From contig JBLHKE010000006.1 in the NCBI GenBank assembly GCA_047619485.1, forward strand, positions 1-34,946: DNA of 34,946 nt, given 5' to 3'. A program made the translations under genes and the position numbers. The stretch is from JBLHKE01 sp047619485 (GTDB taxonomy: Bacteria; Verrucomicrobiota; Verrucomicrobiia; Verrucomicrobiales; DEV007). How positions within the stretch are numbered: position 1 is the stretch's first letter; each line of letters opens with the position of its first letter. Positions 6,423 through 14,800 of the stretch are shown here, one piece after another. A model generated the notes under the pieces. That model was not told the DNA's origin and searched no databases. It saw only the letters and a list, made by a program, of their open reading frames with translations.

Positions 6423-8955
6423 AAATGAAATGGCTTCAGAAGAGACCCTGGTTGTGGATCGTTCTAGCGTTCATACTACTGATCAGCGCGTGGTCGGTGC
6501 TGATAACGATCGCACTGAACAACCAACCGGAGAAGATCCCGGTAACTGTGAAAGAGAAGGCGACAGCAGCAGCGGATGCGGTTGCTCAGGAGGAGGAGGA
6601 GGAGTAGCTCCAATACCAGCCACGGTCGAGCAGATCACCTGCGGGCACTGTGGCACCCAATTTGCATCGGACGAGGCATCCGGAAAATTCTGCTGTGGCG
6701 GCTGCCGCGAAGCCTCGATGCGGATCAAGCGCGCGGGGCTCGGAGAATTTTACCGCCTCAAAGGAAAATCGGTGGCCAATCCGGTCAAGTCCGTGGTCTT
6801 CCAAAAACGCGATGCTAGCTGGTTCGATGAGGCCGTAGCCGAAGCAGAATTGGAGGCCGGAAATGATGCTCCCCAACTCGAGTTTGATGTCCAGGGAATC
6901 TCCTGCGTCGGGTGTGTCTGGCTGATCGAGCGAATTTTTTCGCGCCAGCCAGGCGCACTACGCATCGACGTGAACGTGCAACTCGGTAAAGCGACCATGC
7001 GCTGGGCACCTGGGAAGTTCGATGCGGCCAAATTCGCCGATGAATTACAAAAACTTGGCTACCCGATCGGCCCCTGGTCGGATGAGAAGCGCGGAGCGAG
7101 CACCACCGGCCTCGCCTTTCGGCTCGGCGTCTGCGGTGCGCTCGCCATGAACACAATGGCCTTCACCCTGCCGCGCTACCTCGGCATGGCGACCGACTTC
7201 GCCTTCGCCGGCGTCTTCCAGGTGGTCATCGTCATCTCGGCGACGCTCTCCCTCCTGATCGGTGGCAGCTATTTTATCGCCCATGCCATCCGCGCACTGC
7301 GCGCTCGCAGCCTGCACATGGACTTGCCGATCTCGCTCGGTATCATTGCCGCCTACGCCGGTTCAGCGGTCGGCCTGGCGGCGGGTGTCGAGGGACTGCT
7401 CTACTTCGACTTCGTATCGGTGTTCATTTTTCTGATGTTGCTAGGGCGCTGGGTGCAGCAGGCGGCCATCGCCAAAAACCGTAACCGACTCCTGGGTTCC
7501 AGTGGCGGCATGAAATCAGTCGAACGTTCGGCCGATGGCGAAAAACTCGCGGTCGCTGAGATCGGGGTCGGTGACGAATTCCTCATCGGCACGGGAGCCA
7601 TGGCGCCGGTCGCCTGCGAGTTGCTCGACGGCGAGGCGGAGGTCAGCCTCGAGTGGATCAACGGCGAACCCGAGGCGCGCACGATGAAGGTTGGTCGCCG
7701 TGTGCCTGCCGGCGCGGTCAACATCACCCGCGCAAAGATGCATGTTCGCGCCCTCGAGCGCCACGACGACTCGCTGCTCGCGAAACTCGTCGCCGAGGAG
7801 GCACCGCGCGCCAACCGCAACCCGCGCGTGGAGAAGCTGCTGCGCCTCTACCTCGAACTCGTGCTGCTGTTCGCCTTCGCCGGCGGCATCGGCTGGCTCG
7901 CCAGCGGTGCTGGCCCCGGCGCGGCGCTGCAGGTATTTATCTCAGTGTTAGTCGTATCGTGCCCGTGCGCCCTCGGCCTCGCCCTGCCGCTCGCCGATGA
8001 GCTGGTGGTCTCTAAATTACGCAAGATCGGCCTGTTCGTCCGCTCCGCGGATCTGTGGGGTCGACTCGCCAGCGTGCGGCGCATCGTATTCGACAAGACG
8101 GGTACCCTCACCCTCGAGGTTCCAGAGCTGGAGAACACCGAACTACTCGACAATCTAGACACGGAGTCGCTCGGGGTTCTGAGCACCCTCGTTGCGGACA
8201 GCCTGCATCCGGTAGGGAAATCCCTGCGCGAGTGCCTCGCTGCACGTGGCGAGTTCGCACCACTCCCGACCGCGACCGAAGAAGTCGTCGGTCAGGGCGT
8301 TGCCCTCGTGGACGAAAAAGGTCAACGATGGCAGCTTGGTAAACCCGGCTGGGCCGCCGAGTCCGAGGCTGATTGCATTTTCACTCTCGACGGCAGAACC
8401 CTGGCGGGCTTTCACTTCCAGGAGGGCTTCCGCCCCAAGGCGTGTCAAGAACTCGCAGCCCTCCGCTCCTCCGGCACCGAGATTTTTGTCCTCAGCGGAG
8501 ACCGCAAAGAAAAAGTCAATCGCCTCGCGAGGATGCTCGAACTCCCACCAGAGAATTGCCTCGGCAGCCTCGACCCGGAGCAGAAGGCGACCTGGTTGCG
8601 CGAGCGGGTCGGCGATGGCGGCACCCTGTTCGTCGGTGATGGAGCCAACGACAGTCTCGCCTTCGACGAGGCGACCGTGCGTGCTACCCCGGCGATCGAT
8701 CTCGGTGTCCTCGAGAGCAAATCGGACTTCTACTTCCTCGGCCGCGGCCTCGGTGCGATCCGCGCGGTATTCGATGCTGGCAAACGCCGTGCCGCCGCCG
8801 TGCGCACCGTCGCCACCTTCGCGATCAGCTACAACCTGATCGCCGTCGCGCTGTGTCTCGCAGGGTTGATGAATCCCCTGCTCGCCGCCGTGCTCATGCC
8901 ACTGAGCTCAATCGCCACCCTGATCATCGTGGGCACCCGCCTGCGCAACCTGTAG
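6397..8955 (+). CDS. ccoI: CcoI-type copper-translocating P1B ATPase (start uncertain)
   Basis: A copper-exporting P-type ATPase that supplies copper for cbb3 maturation. From the N-terminus: a CGHCG...FCCGGC cysteine cluster (from 6640), a heavy-metal-associated domain with CVGC (6904-6915), membrane helices, the CPC ion-path motif (7960-7968), the phosphorylation motif DKTGT (from 8092), a Ser-Leu-His-Pro ATP-binding motif, and the hinge GDGAND (8635-8652). Length and order fit CcoI/FixI. The open frame reaches 6397, but in-frame ATG/GTG starts exist only at 6397, 6430 and 6490, all inside ccoG or the small membrane gene; the extra N-terminus they add holds a Gly-Cys-Gly-Cys patch and is otherwise low-complexity. 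A non-standard ATA at 6613 sits 8 nt behind a GGAGGAGGAG run. The conserved protein certainly begins by about 6630. Confidence 0.93.
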   Translation: MKTKTPLNRNEMASEETLVVDRSSVHTTDQRVVGADNDRTEQPTGEDPGNCEREGDSSSGCGCSGGGGGVAPIPATVEQITCGHCGTQFASDEASGKFCCGGCREASMRIKRAGLGEFYRLKGKSVANPVKSVVFQKRDASWFDEAVAEAELEAGNDAPQLEFDVQGISCVGCVWLIERIFSRQPGALRIDVNVQLGKATMRWAPGKFDAAKFADELQKLGYPIGPWSDEKRGASTTGLAFRLGVCGALAMNTMAFTLPRYLGMATDFAFAGVFQVVIVISATLSLLIGGSYFIAHAIRALRARSLHMDLPISLGIIAAYAGSAVGLAAGVEGLLYFDFVSVFIFLMLLGRWVQQAAIAKNRNRLLGSSGGMKSVERSADGEKLAVAEIGVGDEFLIGTGAMAPVACELLDGEAEVSLEWINGEPEARTMKVGRRVPAGAVNITRAKMHVRALERHDDSLLAKLVAEEAPRANRNPRVEKLLRLYLELVLLFAFAGGIGWLASGAGPGAALQVFISVLVVSCPCALGLALPLADELVVSKLRKIGLFVRSADLWGRLASVRRIVFDKTGTLTLEVPELENTELLDNLDTESLGVLSTLVADSLHPVGKSLRECLAARGEFAPLPTATEEVVGQGVALVDEKGQRWQLGKPGWAAESEADCIFTLDGRTLAGFHFQEGFRPKACQELAALRSSGTEIFVLSGDRKEKVNRLARMLELPPENCLGSLDPEQKATWLRERVGDGGTLFVGDGANDSLAFDEATVRATPAIDLGVLESKSDFYFLGRGLGAIRAVFDAGKRRAAAVRTVATFAISYNLIAVALCLAGLMNPLLAAVLMPLSSIATLIIVGTRLRNL
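6425..6607 (+). CDS. CcoH/FixH-position small membrane protein
   Basis: This 60-residue protein has one strongly hydrophobic helix (about residues 9-31) after a basic N-terminus, then a short Asn-Gln-Pro-Glu-Lys segment and a tail ending in five glutamates. It begins 2 nt after the ccoG stop and lies between ccoG and ccoI, the usual place of ccoH/fixH, whose products help assemble cbb3 oxidase. It is much shorter than proteobacterial CcoH (about 150 residues), so only the position and anchor support the match. The ccoI reading frame is open across this whole gene in a different frame, but a membrane-helix protein with an ATG right after ccoG is the more convincing product here. Its poly-Glu codons (GAGGAGGAGGAG) form a strong Shine-Dalgarno-like run for what follows. 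Confidence 0.7.
   Translation: MKWLQKRPWLWIVLAFILLISAWSVLITIALNNQPEKIPVTVKEKATAAADAVAQEEEEE
6589..6604 (+). promoter_or_regulatory. Extended Shine-Dalgarno-like purine run before ccoI
   Basis: A GGAGGAGGAGGAGGAG run forms the end of the small membrane gene and encodes its five glutamates. It is complementary to the 16S anti-Shine-Dalgarno sequence in several registers. The next base that could start ccoI in frame is the ATA at 6613, 8 nt away; no ATG, GTG or TTG is within reach in the ccoI frame. The run matters because it could decide where ccoI translation starts. Confidence 0.5.
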
Positions 8956-8982
8956 TGAATTTTGATTTTCCAAACACCCCAG

Positions 8983-10446
8983 ATGGGATTTAACTTACGC
9001 CCAATGCCTGCTACTTGGAACAATCCCGGCGGATCACTCGAGGGCTTCGAGGAGCTGACCGAAGAACTCATCAACACCGCACGGGTCGTGGTCTTGCTGC
9101 TCGACGCCAGCGCCAAGATCGTGCAGTTCAACGCCTTCATGGAGCAGATCAGCGGCTACAAAACCTCCGAAGTCGCCGGGAAAGATTGGTTCGACACCTT
9201 CATCCTTCCCGAAGACGAAACTGCTACCCGTGCCGTTTTTGATCGTTCGATCGGGGGAGATTCGGTGATCGGTCACATCAATCCGATCGTAGCAAAGGAC
9301 GGCACGTTGAAGGAGATCGAGTGGTTCGAACGCACACTAGTCGACGCGGACGGCAAGGTTCAAGGCCTGCTGGTGGTCGGCCGCGACATCACCGAGCAGC
9401 TCTCCACCGAATCCAAACTGCGCGATTCCGAAGAGCGTGCCAGCGCCGTCCTGGAGACCGCAGTCAACGCCATCGTCACCATGGACGAAACGCGGATAAT
9501 CTGCTCGGTAAACTCTGCTACCGAAAAAATGTTCGGCTACCGCGCGGAGGAGATGATCGGCCAAAATGTCAAAATCCTGATGCCGCCACCCTACCGGGAA
9601 GCGCACGACGGCTACGTTGAAAATTATGTCTCGGGGGGTGAGAAGAAGATCATCGGGATTGGGCGCGAGATCGTCGCGCGACGCAGGGATGGCTCGACCT
9701 TCCCCGCCGACCTCTCAGTCGGCGAGGCCGTGCTCGAGGATGGCTCACGACTTTTCACCGGCATCCTCCGCGACCTGACGGCTCGCAAGCGGCTCGAGGA
9801 GAGGATCCTCGAGATCAGCGAGGAGGAACAACGACGCATCGGTCGCGACATCCACGACGACCTCTGCCAGCAGTTGGCCGGGATCGGCTGCCTCGCACAG
9901 GTTCTACAGAAACAACTCACCGACGATGGCAACCAGGCCGCCGATGGCTTGGCAGAAGTCGTGCAAATGGTCAGTGAGGCGAACGCCCGCGCACGTGAGA
10001 TGTCGCGTGGCCTCGTGCCAGTGATCCGGGAATCCGACGGGCTGGCAACCGCACTCTCCGAAATCGCCTCCCGCACGACCCGGCTGTTTGGGATCAAGTG
10101 CACCTTTTCTACCCCGCGCCCAGTCTTCTTAGACGACAACAAATTTGCCACACAGCTCTTCCGAGTCGCCCAGGAAGCCGTCTCGAACGCCTGCCGTCAC
10201 AGCGGCGGCGACCGCATCGACATCACGCTCGAACGCAAGTCCGGTGAGCTATTCCTCAAGGTGCGGGACAACGGCAAGGGGCTGCCAGCAGCCGGTGCCG
10301 AGCGCACCGAGGGACTCGGCTTGCTGACGATGGACCACCGCGCGAAAATGCTAGGCGGCCAGTTGAATTTCGCACTACCCCAAGGCGGAGGCACCGAGGT
10401 CGTTTGCCGGGTGCCCGACCATCACGAGAAAAGGAAGGAGCCATGA
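8983..10446 (+). CDS. PAS-PAS sensor histidine kinase with FixL-like haem PAS and HisKA_3 core
   Basis: The protein has 487 residues from the ATG at 8983 (a TTG at 8962 and an ATG at 9004 are alternatives). It has no membrane helices, so it is cytosolic. PAS1 spans about residues 20-140 and PAS2 about 150-270. PAS2 contains HDGY with His208, then KKIIGIGR ending at Arg228, RRRDGSTFP and FTGILRDLT. In Bradyrhizobium FixL the haem ligand His200 and the oxygen-switch Arg220 are the same 20 residues apart in the same motif, so haem binding is likely; FixL His214 is Lys here. The kinase core is HisKA_3 (GRDIHDDLCQQ, phospho-acceptor His291) plus HATPase_c (DNGKGLP, GLGLL), the NarX/NarQ-like class rather than that of FixL. 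It begins 27 nt after ccoI and its stop overlaps the regulator gene start (ATGA), so the pair is cognate. Confidence 0.93.
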   Translation: MGFNLRPMPATWNNPGGSLEGFEELTEELINTARVVVLLLDASAKIVQFNAFMEQISGYKTSEVAGKDWFDTFILPEDETATRAVFDRSIGGDSVIGHINPIVAKDGTLKEIEWFERTLVDADGKVQGLLVVGRDITEQLSTESKLRDSEERASAVLETAVNAIVTMDETRIICSVNSATEKMFGYRAEEMIGQNVKILMPPPYREAHDGYVENYVSGGEKKIIGIGREIVARRRDGSTFPADLSVGEAVLEDGSRLFTGILRDLTARKRLEERILEISEEEQRRIGRDIHDDLCQQLAGIGCLAQVLQKQLTDDGNQAADGLAEVVQMVSEANARAREMSRGLVPVIRESDGLATALSEIASRTTRLFGIKCTFSTPRPVFLDDNKFATQLFRVAQEAVSNACRHSGGDRIDITLERKSGELFLKVRDNGKGLPAAGAERTEGLGLLTMDHRAKMLGGQLNFALPQGGGTEVVCRVPDHHEKRKEP

Positions 10447-11108
10447 AACGCAGTGTCTTAATCGTGGACGACCATCCGATCATGCGCCGCGGCGTCGTGT
10501 CTCTCATCGGGGTGGAAAAGGATCTGGAGATCACCAGTGAGGCTGGCACCGCAGCCGAGGCGATAACCATTCTCGAATCGATCGACCTACCAGACCTGGC
10601 GATCGTCGACCTTTCCCTCCCGGACAAAAGCGGCCTCGAATTGACCAAGGACATCGTCGCCCTCTACCCCGATCTCAAGGTTTTGGTGATGTCGATGCAC
10701 GAAGAATCACGCTACTGCGAACGGGTGCTGCGCGCCGGAGCTCGTGGCTACATCATGAAGGAGGCGGCGGCAGAAAATCTCGTCCGTGCCATCCGCCGGG
10801 TGCTCGACGGACAGATCTACGTTTCGGACTCGATGTCATCCAACCTGCTCGAGATTCTCGCTGGCCGCCGACCGACCTCCGAGTCATCACCGATCGAACG
10901 CCTCACCGATCGCGAAATCGAAGTCTACGAGTGGATCGGTCGCGGCAAAGGCAGCCGCGAGATCGCCTCTCAGCTGAATATCAGCATCCGCACCGTCGAC
11001 GCCCACCGCGCCCACCTGAAAGAAAAGCTTGGAGTAAAAGATAGCAACTCCCTAGTACGCAGCGCCGTAAAGTGGGTCGAGAGCGAGCAACCTGACCGGG
11101 TGCGCTAG
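10443..11108 (+). CDS. NarL/FixJ-family response regulator
   Basis: The product is a 221-residue two-domain regulator. The receiver domain (about 1-120) has the acidic pair in VDDHP, the phospho-acceptor Asp56 in VDLSLPD, and Met-Ser-Met-His and Lys (GYIMKEA) switch residues. The C-terminal LuxR-type helix-turn-helix runs from about 148 (LTDREIEVYEWIGRG) through SREIASQLNISIRTVDAHRA. The ATG at 10443 has a good ribosome-binding site (GGAAGGAG) and overlaps the kinase stop by 4 nt, so it is the kinase's partner. FixJ has the same domain layout. Because both genes follow the cbb3 cluster without a gap, the likely targets are the cbb3 promoter, its own cluster, or the palindrome just behind it; none is proven. 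Confidence 0.95.
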   Translation: MKRSVLIVDDHPIMRRGVVSLIGVEKDLEITSEAGTAAEAITILESIDLPDLAIVDLSLPDKSGLELTKDIVALYPDLKVLVMSMHEESRYCERVLRAGARGYIMKEAAAENLVRAIRRVLDGQIYVSDSMSSNLLEILAGRRPTSESSPIERLTDREIEVYEWIGRGKGSREIASQLNISIRTVDAHRAHLKEKLGVKDSNSLVRSAVKWVESEQPDRVR

Positions 11109-11115
11109 GTACAAA

Positions 11116-11134
11116 CGTACGCAATTTGCGTACG
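11116..11134. promoter_or_regulatory. Perfect 9-1-9 palindrome, candidate operator
   Basis: The sequence CGTACGCAA-T-TTGCGTACG is a perfect inverted repeat 7 nt after the response regulator stop and 57 nt before the araC-type gene. Two further GTAC tetramers flank it at 11109-11112 and 11139-11142, making four GTAC units. It could fold as an RNA hairpin, but no T-run follows, so a dimeric regulator site fits better than a terminator. The regulator itself or the AraC-type protein could bind it. Confidence 0.55.
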
Positions 11135-11191
11135 GGCAGTACAGCAGCCCTACGAATAGTCAGAAAATTCGAGTCGGAGTAGCTTTTGAGT

Positions 11192-11848
11192 ATGAATAAT
11201 ATCACCTCTGCTCAGACCTTTGCCTCTCTCAAGAATTCGAAGCTGCTCAAAGCCTACTCAGCCGCCTTCCAAGGTGCCACTGGGCTCGATCTGAGATTGG
11301 AGTTTGACCCACCAAGTGACAACGCCGTCCCGGTGATGATGCGCGACACCGCCGTCGCCTATCTCCAGATTATCCCCATCCCAAATGAAAACGCGGCTGC
11401 TACCAGCCGCTTCCAATCGGCTCTGATCCTTGTAAAAACCTTCGCCCACCAGCTCGGAGAACTCGTCGGCCGGCTCCTCCTTGAGCAACAGGCTGCGGAA
11501 CCTGCCTCGATCGCGAACGCGAAACGCTACATCATCGCGAACCTCGACGACCCCCTCAAGCTCGACACCGTCGCCGCGCAGGTGAAGGTCAGCCCGTTCT
11601 ACTTCTGCAAGCTGTTCAAGAGCACCACCGGCATGACCTTCACCGAGTTCGTCAATCGTCAGCGCGTCGAGCGCGCCAAGCGTCGCCTACTCGACCCGGC
11701 GCAGCGCATCACCGAGATCGCTTACGAGATCGGCTACCAGTCGCTGAGCCAGTTCAACCGCAGCTTCCACCGCATCGTCGGCGAGTCACCAACCCAGTTT
11801 CGCAAGCGCATGGGTGTTGGCAAAGTCAGCCGCCGCCTGGTGGCATAA
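11192..11848 (+). CDS. AraC-family transcriptional regulator
   Basis: The product has 218 residues from the ATG at 11192 (an in-frame TTG lies two codons upstream); GGAG lies about 12 nt before the ATG. Residues about 1-105 form a short N-terminal domain without a recognisable ligand motif; it loosely resembles a shortened PocR-like sensor. The C-terminal ~100 residues are a clear AraC double helix-turn-helix: LKLDTVAAQVKVSPFYFCKLFK, then the second unit ITEIAYEIGYQSLSQFNRSFHRIVGESPTQFRK. It lies 83 nt after the response regulator, behind the palindrome, so it may have its own promoter. It converges with the alpha-2-macroglobulin gene. Its target is unknown; position suggests the respiratory cluster or autoregulation. 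Confidence 0.9.
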   Translation: MNNITSAQTFASLKNSKLLKAYSAAFQGATGLDLRLEFDPPSDNAVPVMMRDTAVAYLQIIPIPNENAAATSRFQSALILVKTFAHQLGELVGRLLLEQQAAEPASIANAKRYIIANLDDPLKLDTVAAQVKVSPFYFCKLFKSTTGMTFTEFVNRQRVERAKRRLLDPAQRITEIAYEIGYQSLSQFNRSFHRIVGESPTQFRKRMGVGKVSRRLVA

Positions 11849-11872
11849 CGCACTCGCTACGGAATTACGAAC

Positions 11873-14800
11873 CTAGTCCTCTACGCCGATCTTGAGTTCA
11901 TCGCTGTTCGCCCTCAACTCTGGCGCATACATCGCCTCCGCCCTGGTCGGCAGGGCGCTGAACTTCCCGGGGATTTCAGCGCGCAAACGGTAGCTCATGC
12001 TGTGCTTGCCCCGTGCCAGCGCCTGCACGAATAGCGCGACTTTCTGATCGCGATACTCCACGTAGGCACCCATACCGTTCGCAGCATAGCCGCTACGCAC
12101 CTCGACCGACTCGAATCCGGCCGGCTTCGGATCCTCGAACAGGATGTATTCGTAGTCGTTCTTGCTCTCGACGATCAATTCGACCTCGACCAGGTCACCG
12201 CTCTTGAGCACCTCGCCGTCTTTGATCAGCACTCGCTCGAATTTCTCGACCTTCTGCCCGACCGATTGCCCGTGTGCGCCAACGACTTTGATCTCTTTGT
12301 CAGCTGGCACCAGCTTGTAGTACTTGCGCTCGACTTTGATCTCGAGACCGGCTTTGGCGATCCGATCCTCGAGGGTGAAGTTCGTCAGATACGCATTGTA
12401 GTAGATCGGACCCGTGCCTGTTTTGCGCAGTTCGATCTTGTGGCTACCGGTAGTGACCGCGTCGCCACGTAGCACCAGCTTGTTGTCGAAAGTGAACAAG
12501 TTCGACTTGTCGACCTTGACCTCTTTCATGACTTTTCCGTCGACCAGGACCTCCACCGTCAGGTCGGGCGAATCCTCCTTGCTCGCCTTCAGGTAGTCGG
12601 CGATCGCCTCGATGCAGATCGCCGTGTCACGCGTGCTGTTCCAGTAGGTGGCGTGCTTGCGGTTGTTGATCAGGTATTTCACCAAGCCGCTGGCCTGCTT
12701 GCTCTCCGGCTTCACTCGTGCGAGCAACTTCAAGTAGTAGCCCTGCGCCTCATACTCGCTGCCATACCAATACCACCAGTAGCCGCCGTTTTGCAGTCGC
12801 AGGTAAGCGGTCTGGTTCTCGTCGTCGATTTCCAAGAACTGCTCGATGTTGCGGATCAGCATGTCACGCTTCTCGTCCTGGCCGATCGTGTCCAAGGCCA
12901 GGCCAAACATCGCCTTACCGTAGACCGCGAGGTGATTTCGATCGCGATACAGAAGATCGCGCATGCCGGCATTCGCCTTGTCCCCGTCGCAGAGCACCAT
13001 GAAGACGAAGGCGTCGAGGTTGCCCGCCAGCTGTTTTTTGCGCTGCTTGTTCTTCTTGCCCCAGTTCTTCAACGCAGCGACCTCCGCCGCCTGGTGGCGC
13101 TCGAGCCACTTCAGCCCGCTCGCCAACACACCTGCATCGATCGCCACGTCATTCGCCTTGGCGATCTGCAAGCCGTGTACCACATACGCCGTCGTGTGCG
13201 GATACGAGTTCTCGCGATGACCCGAGAACCAACCCCAACCGCCATCGCTGTTCTGCATCGCAGTGAGGCGCTGCACACCGTCTTTGACCATCAGCGCGAC
13301 CTCCTCCTCGTCCCACACTGGGTTGTGCTTGAAGCGCAGCCAGTCTTTGGCACGTTTTTTGTCGTCGCCGATCTCCTGCGGATTGAGGTTCGTTCGCTTG
13401 TTTTTCACGTCAGCGAGATCGATGCCCATATCGAGCAGAATTTTCTGCGTGATCACCGTCGGCAGAAAACGCGACAGAGTCTGCTCGGTGCAACCGTAGG
13501 GGTAGCTGGCGAGATAGGGCAACGCATCGACCATCGCGCCGGCCACGGTCGGCGAGTAGCGGATCTCCAATACGCTTTCGGCCACTCGGCGCTCGGCCGG
13601 CACCGTGATCTCAAAACTACCCGACGCCTCCTCAGGGCGCACGGCACCACTGTAGGACTCCGTCTTCAACATGCCATGCACCAGTACTGGGTAGGTCATC
13701 TGCATCGCGTCCGACTCCTCATCGGTGATCGCCTTCATCGTGATCAGCGCCTGACCTTCCTTCAGCGCAGTTACCCGCCAGTCAATCCGCTGCTCGCCGC
13801 CAGCTTCGATGCTGATCGACCTCTCACCATTCTTCGGCGTCAGCGTGCCCCCCTCGATCGCCAACACGACGCGCACATTCTTGGCAGTCTCCAGATAATT
13901 GTGCACGTTCGCACTCAGCGTCACCTCGTCTTTTTCGACGAAAAATCTCGGAGCCTGCATACGGATAATCAGGTCCTTGCTAGTGATGATCTCTGCCTCG
14001 CCAGCGCCGACTTTCGTCCCGTGCCCCATCCCCCAGGTCTTGATCTTCCAGGTGGTGAGGTTCTCGGGCATGTCCAATTCCACCTCGGCCATGCCATTCA
14101 CATCAGTGGTCAACGCCCCTGCCCAGAGTGCCAGATCTGCAAAGTTGGAGCGGATCGTCGGCTGGACTTCTGGGGCACTCTCACCACCGCCACCGCCAAT
14201 GGCACCACCACTCGCATTGTCAGCGCCCGCCAGCATCGCAATCGCTGGCGCACCCGCATCCATCTCCATCGCCTCATCCATCGAATCCATGCTCAGATTA
14301 AGCGATCTCTTGGAAGCAGTCTTACGCACCGCCCCCTTATCATTCCCAGCAAAATCCAACATCGCGTTACCGAACGCCCCGATGACACCCATCGAATCTT
14401 TCCCCTTCGAGACGATATTGCGGAAACTGAGCTGCAAATTGTGCTCTGTTCGCGGGTTGTGGTGGCGGCGCCACTTCCAGAAAAACTCGCGAATATCACC
14501 AACGTTGCTCCCACCAGAAATGTACTCCAGCGCCTTGTCGTAGATCGTCACCACCGTGCTGCCGACGAATGGCTCTCCATTCGAATCGGTCAGTTTCACC
14601 TGCACCTTCGCCTTCTCTCCAGGCTTGTATTTTGTCTCGCTCGGCAGCACCGCGACATCCAGCACGCGTTTCTCCGGTGGCACCACGATCTCACGCGTCT
14701 CGGTGTAGACTTTACCGCCGTAGACGGTGACCGCCTCGACGAAGAAGTTTGGCATGTCTTTCTTCGTCACCGGGATCTCCACCACGGTGCTCTTGCCGGC

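Noticed and set aside
11116..11134. Palindrome as a Rho-independent terminator of the regulator gene
   Set aside because: The hairpin would have a good stem but no T-run follows on either strand.
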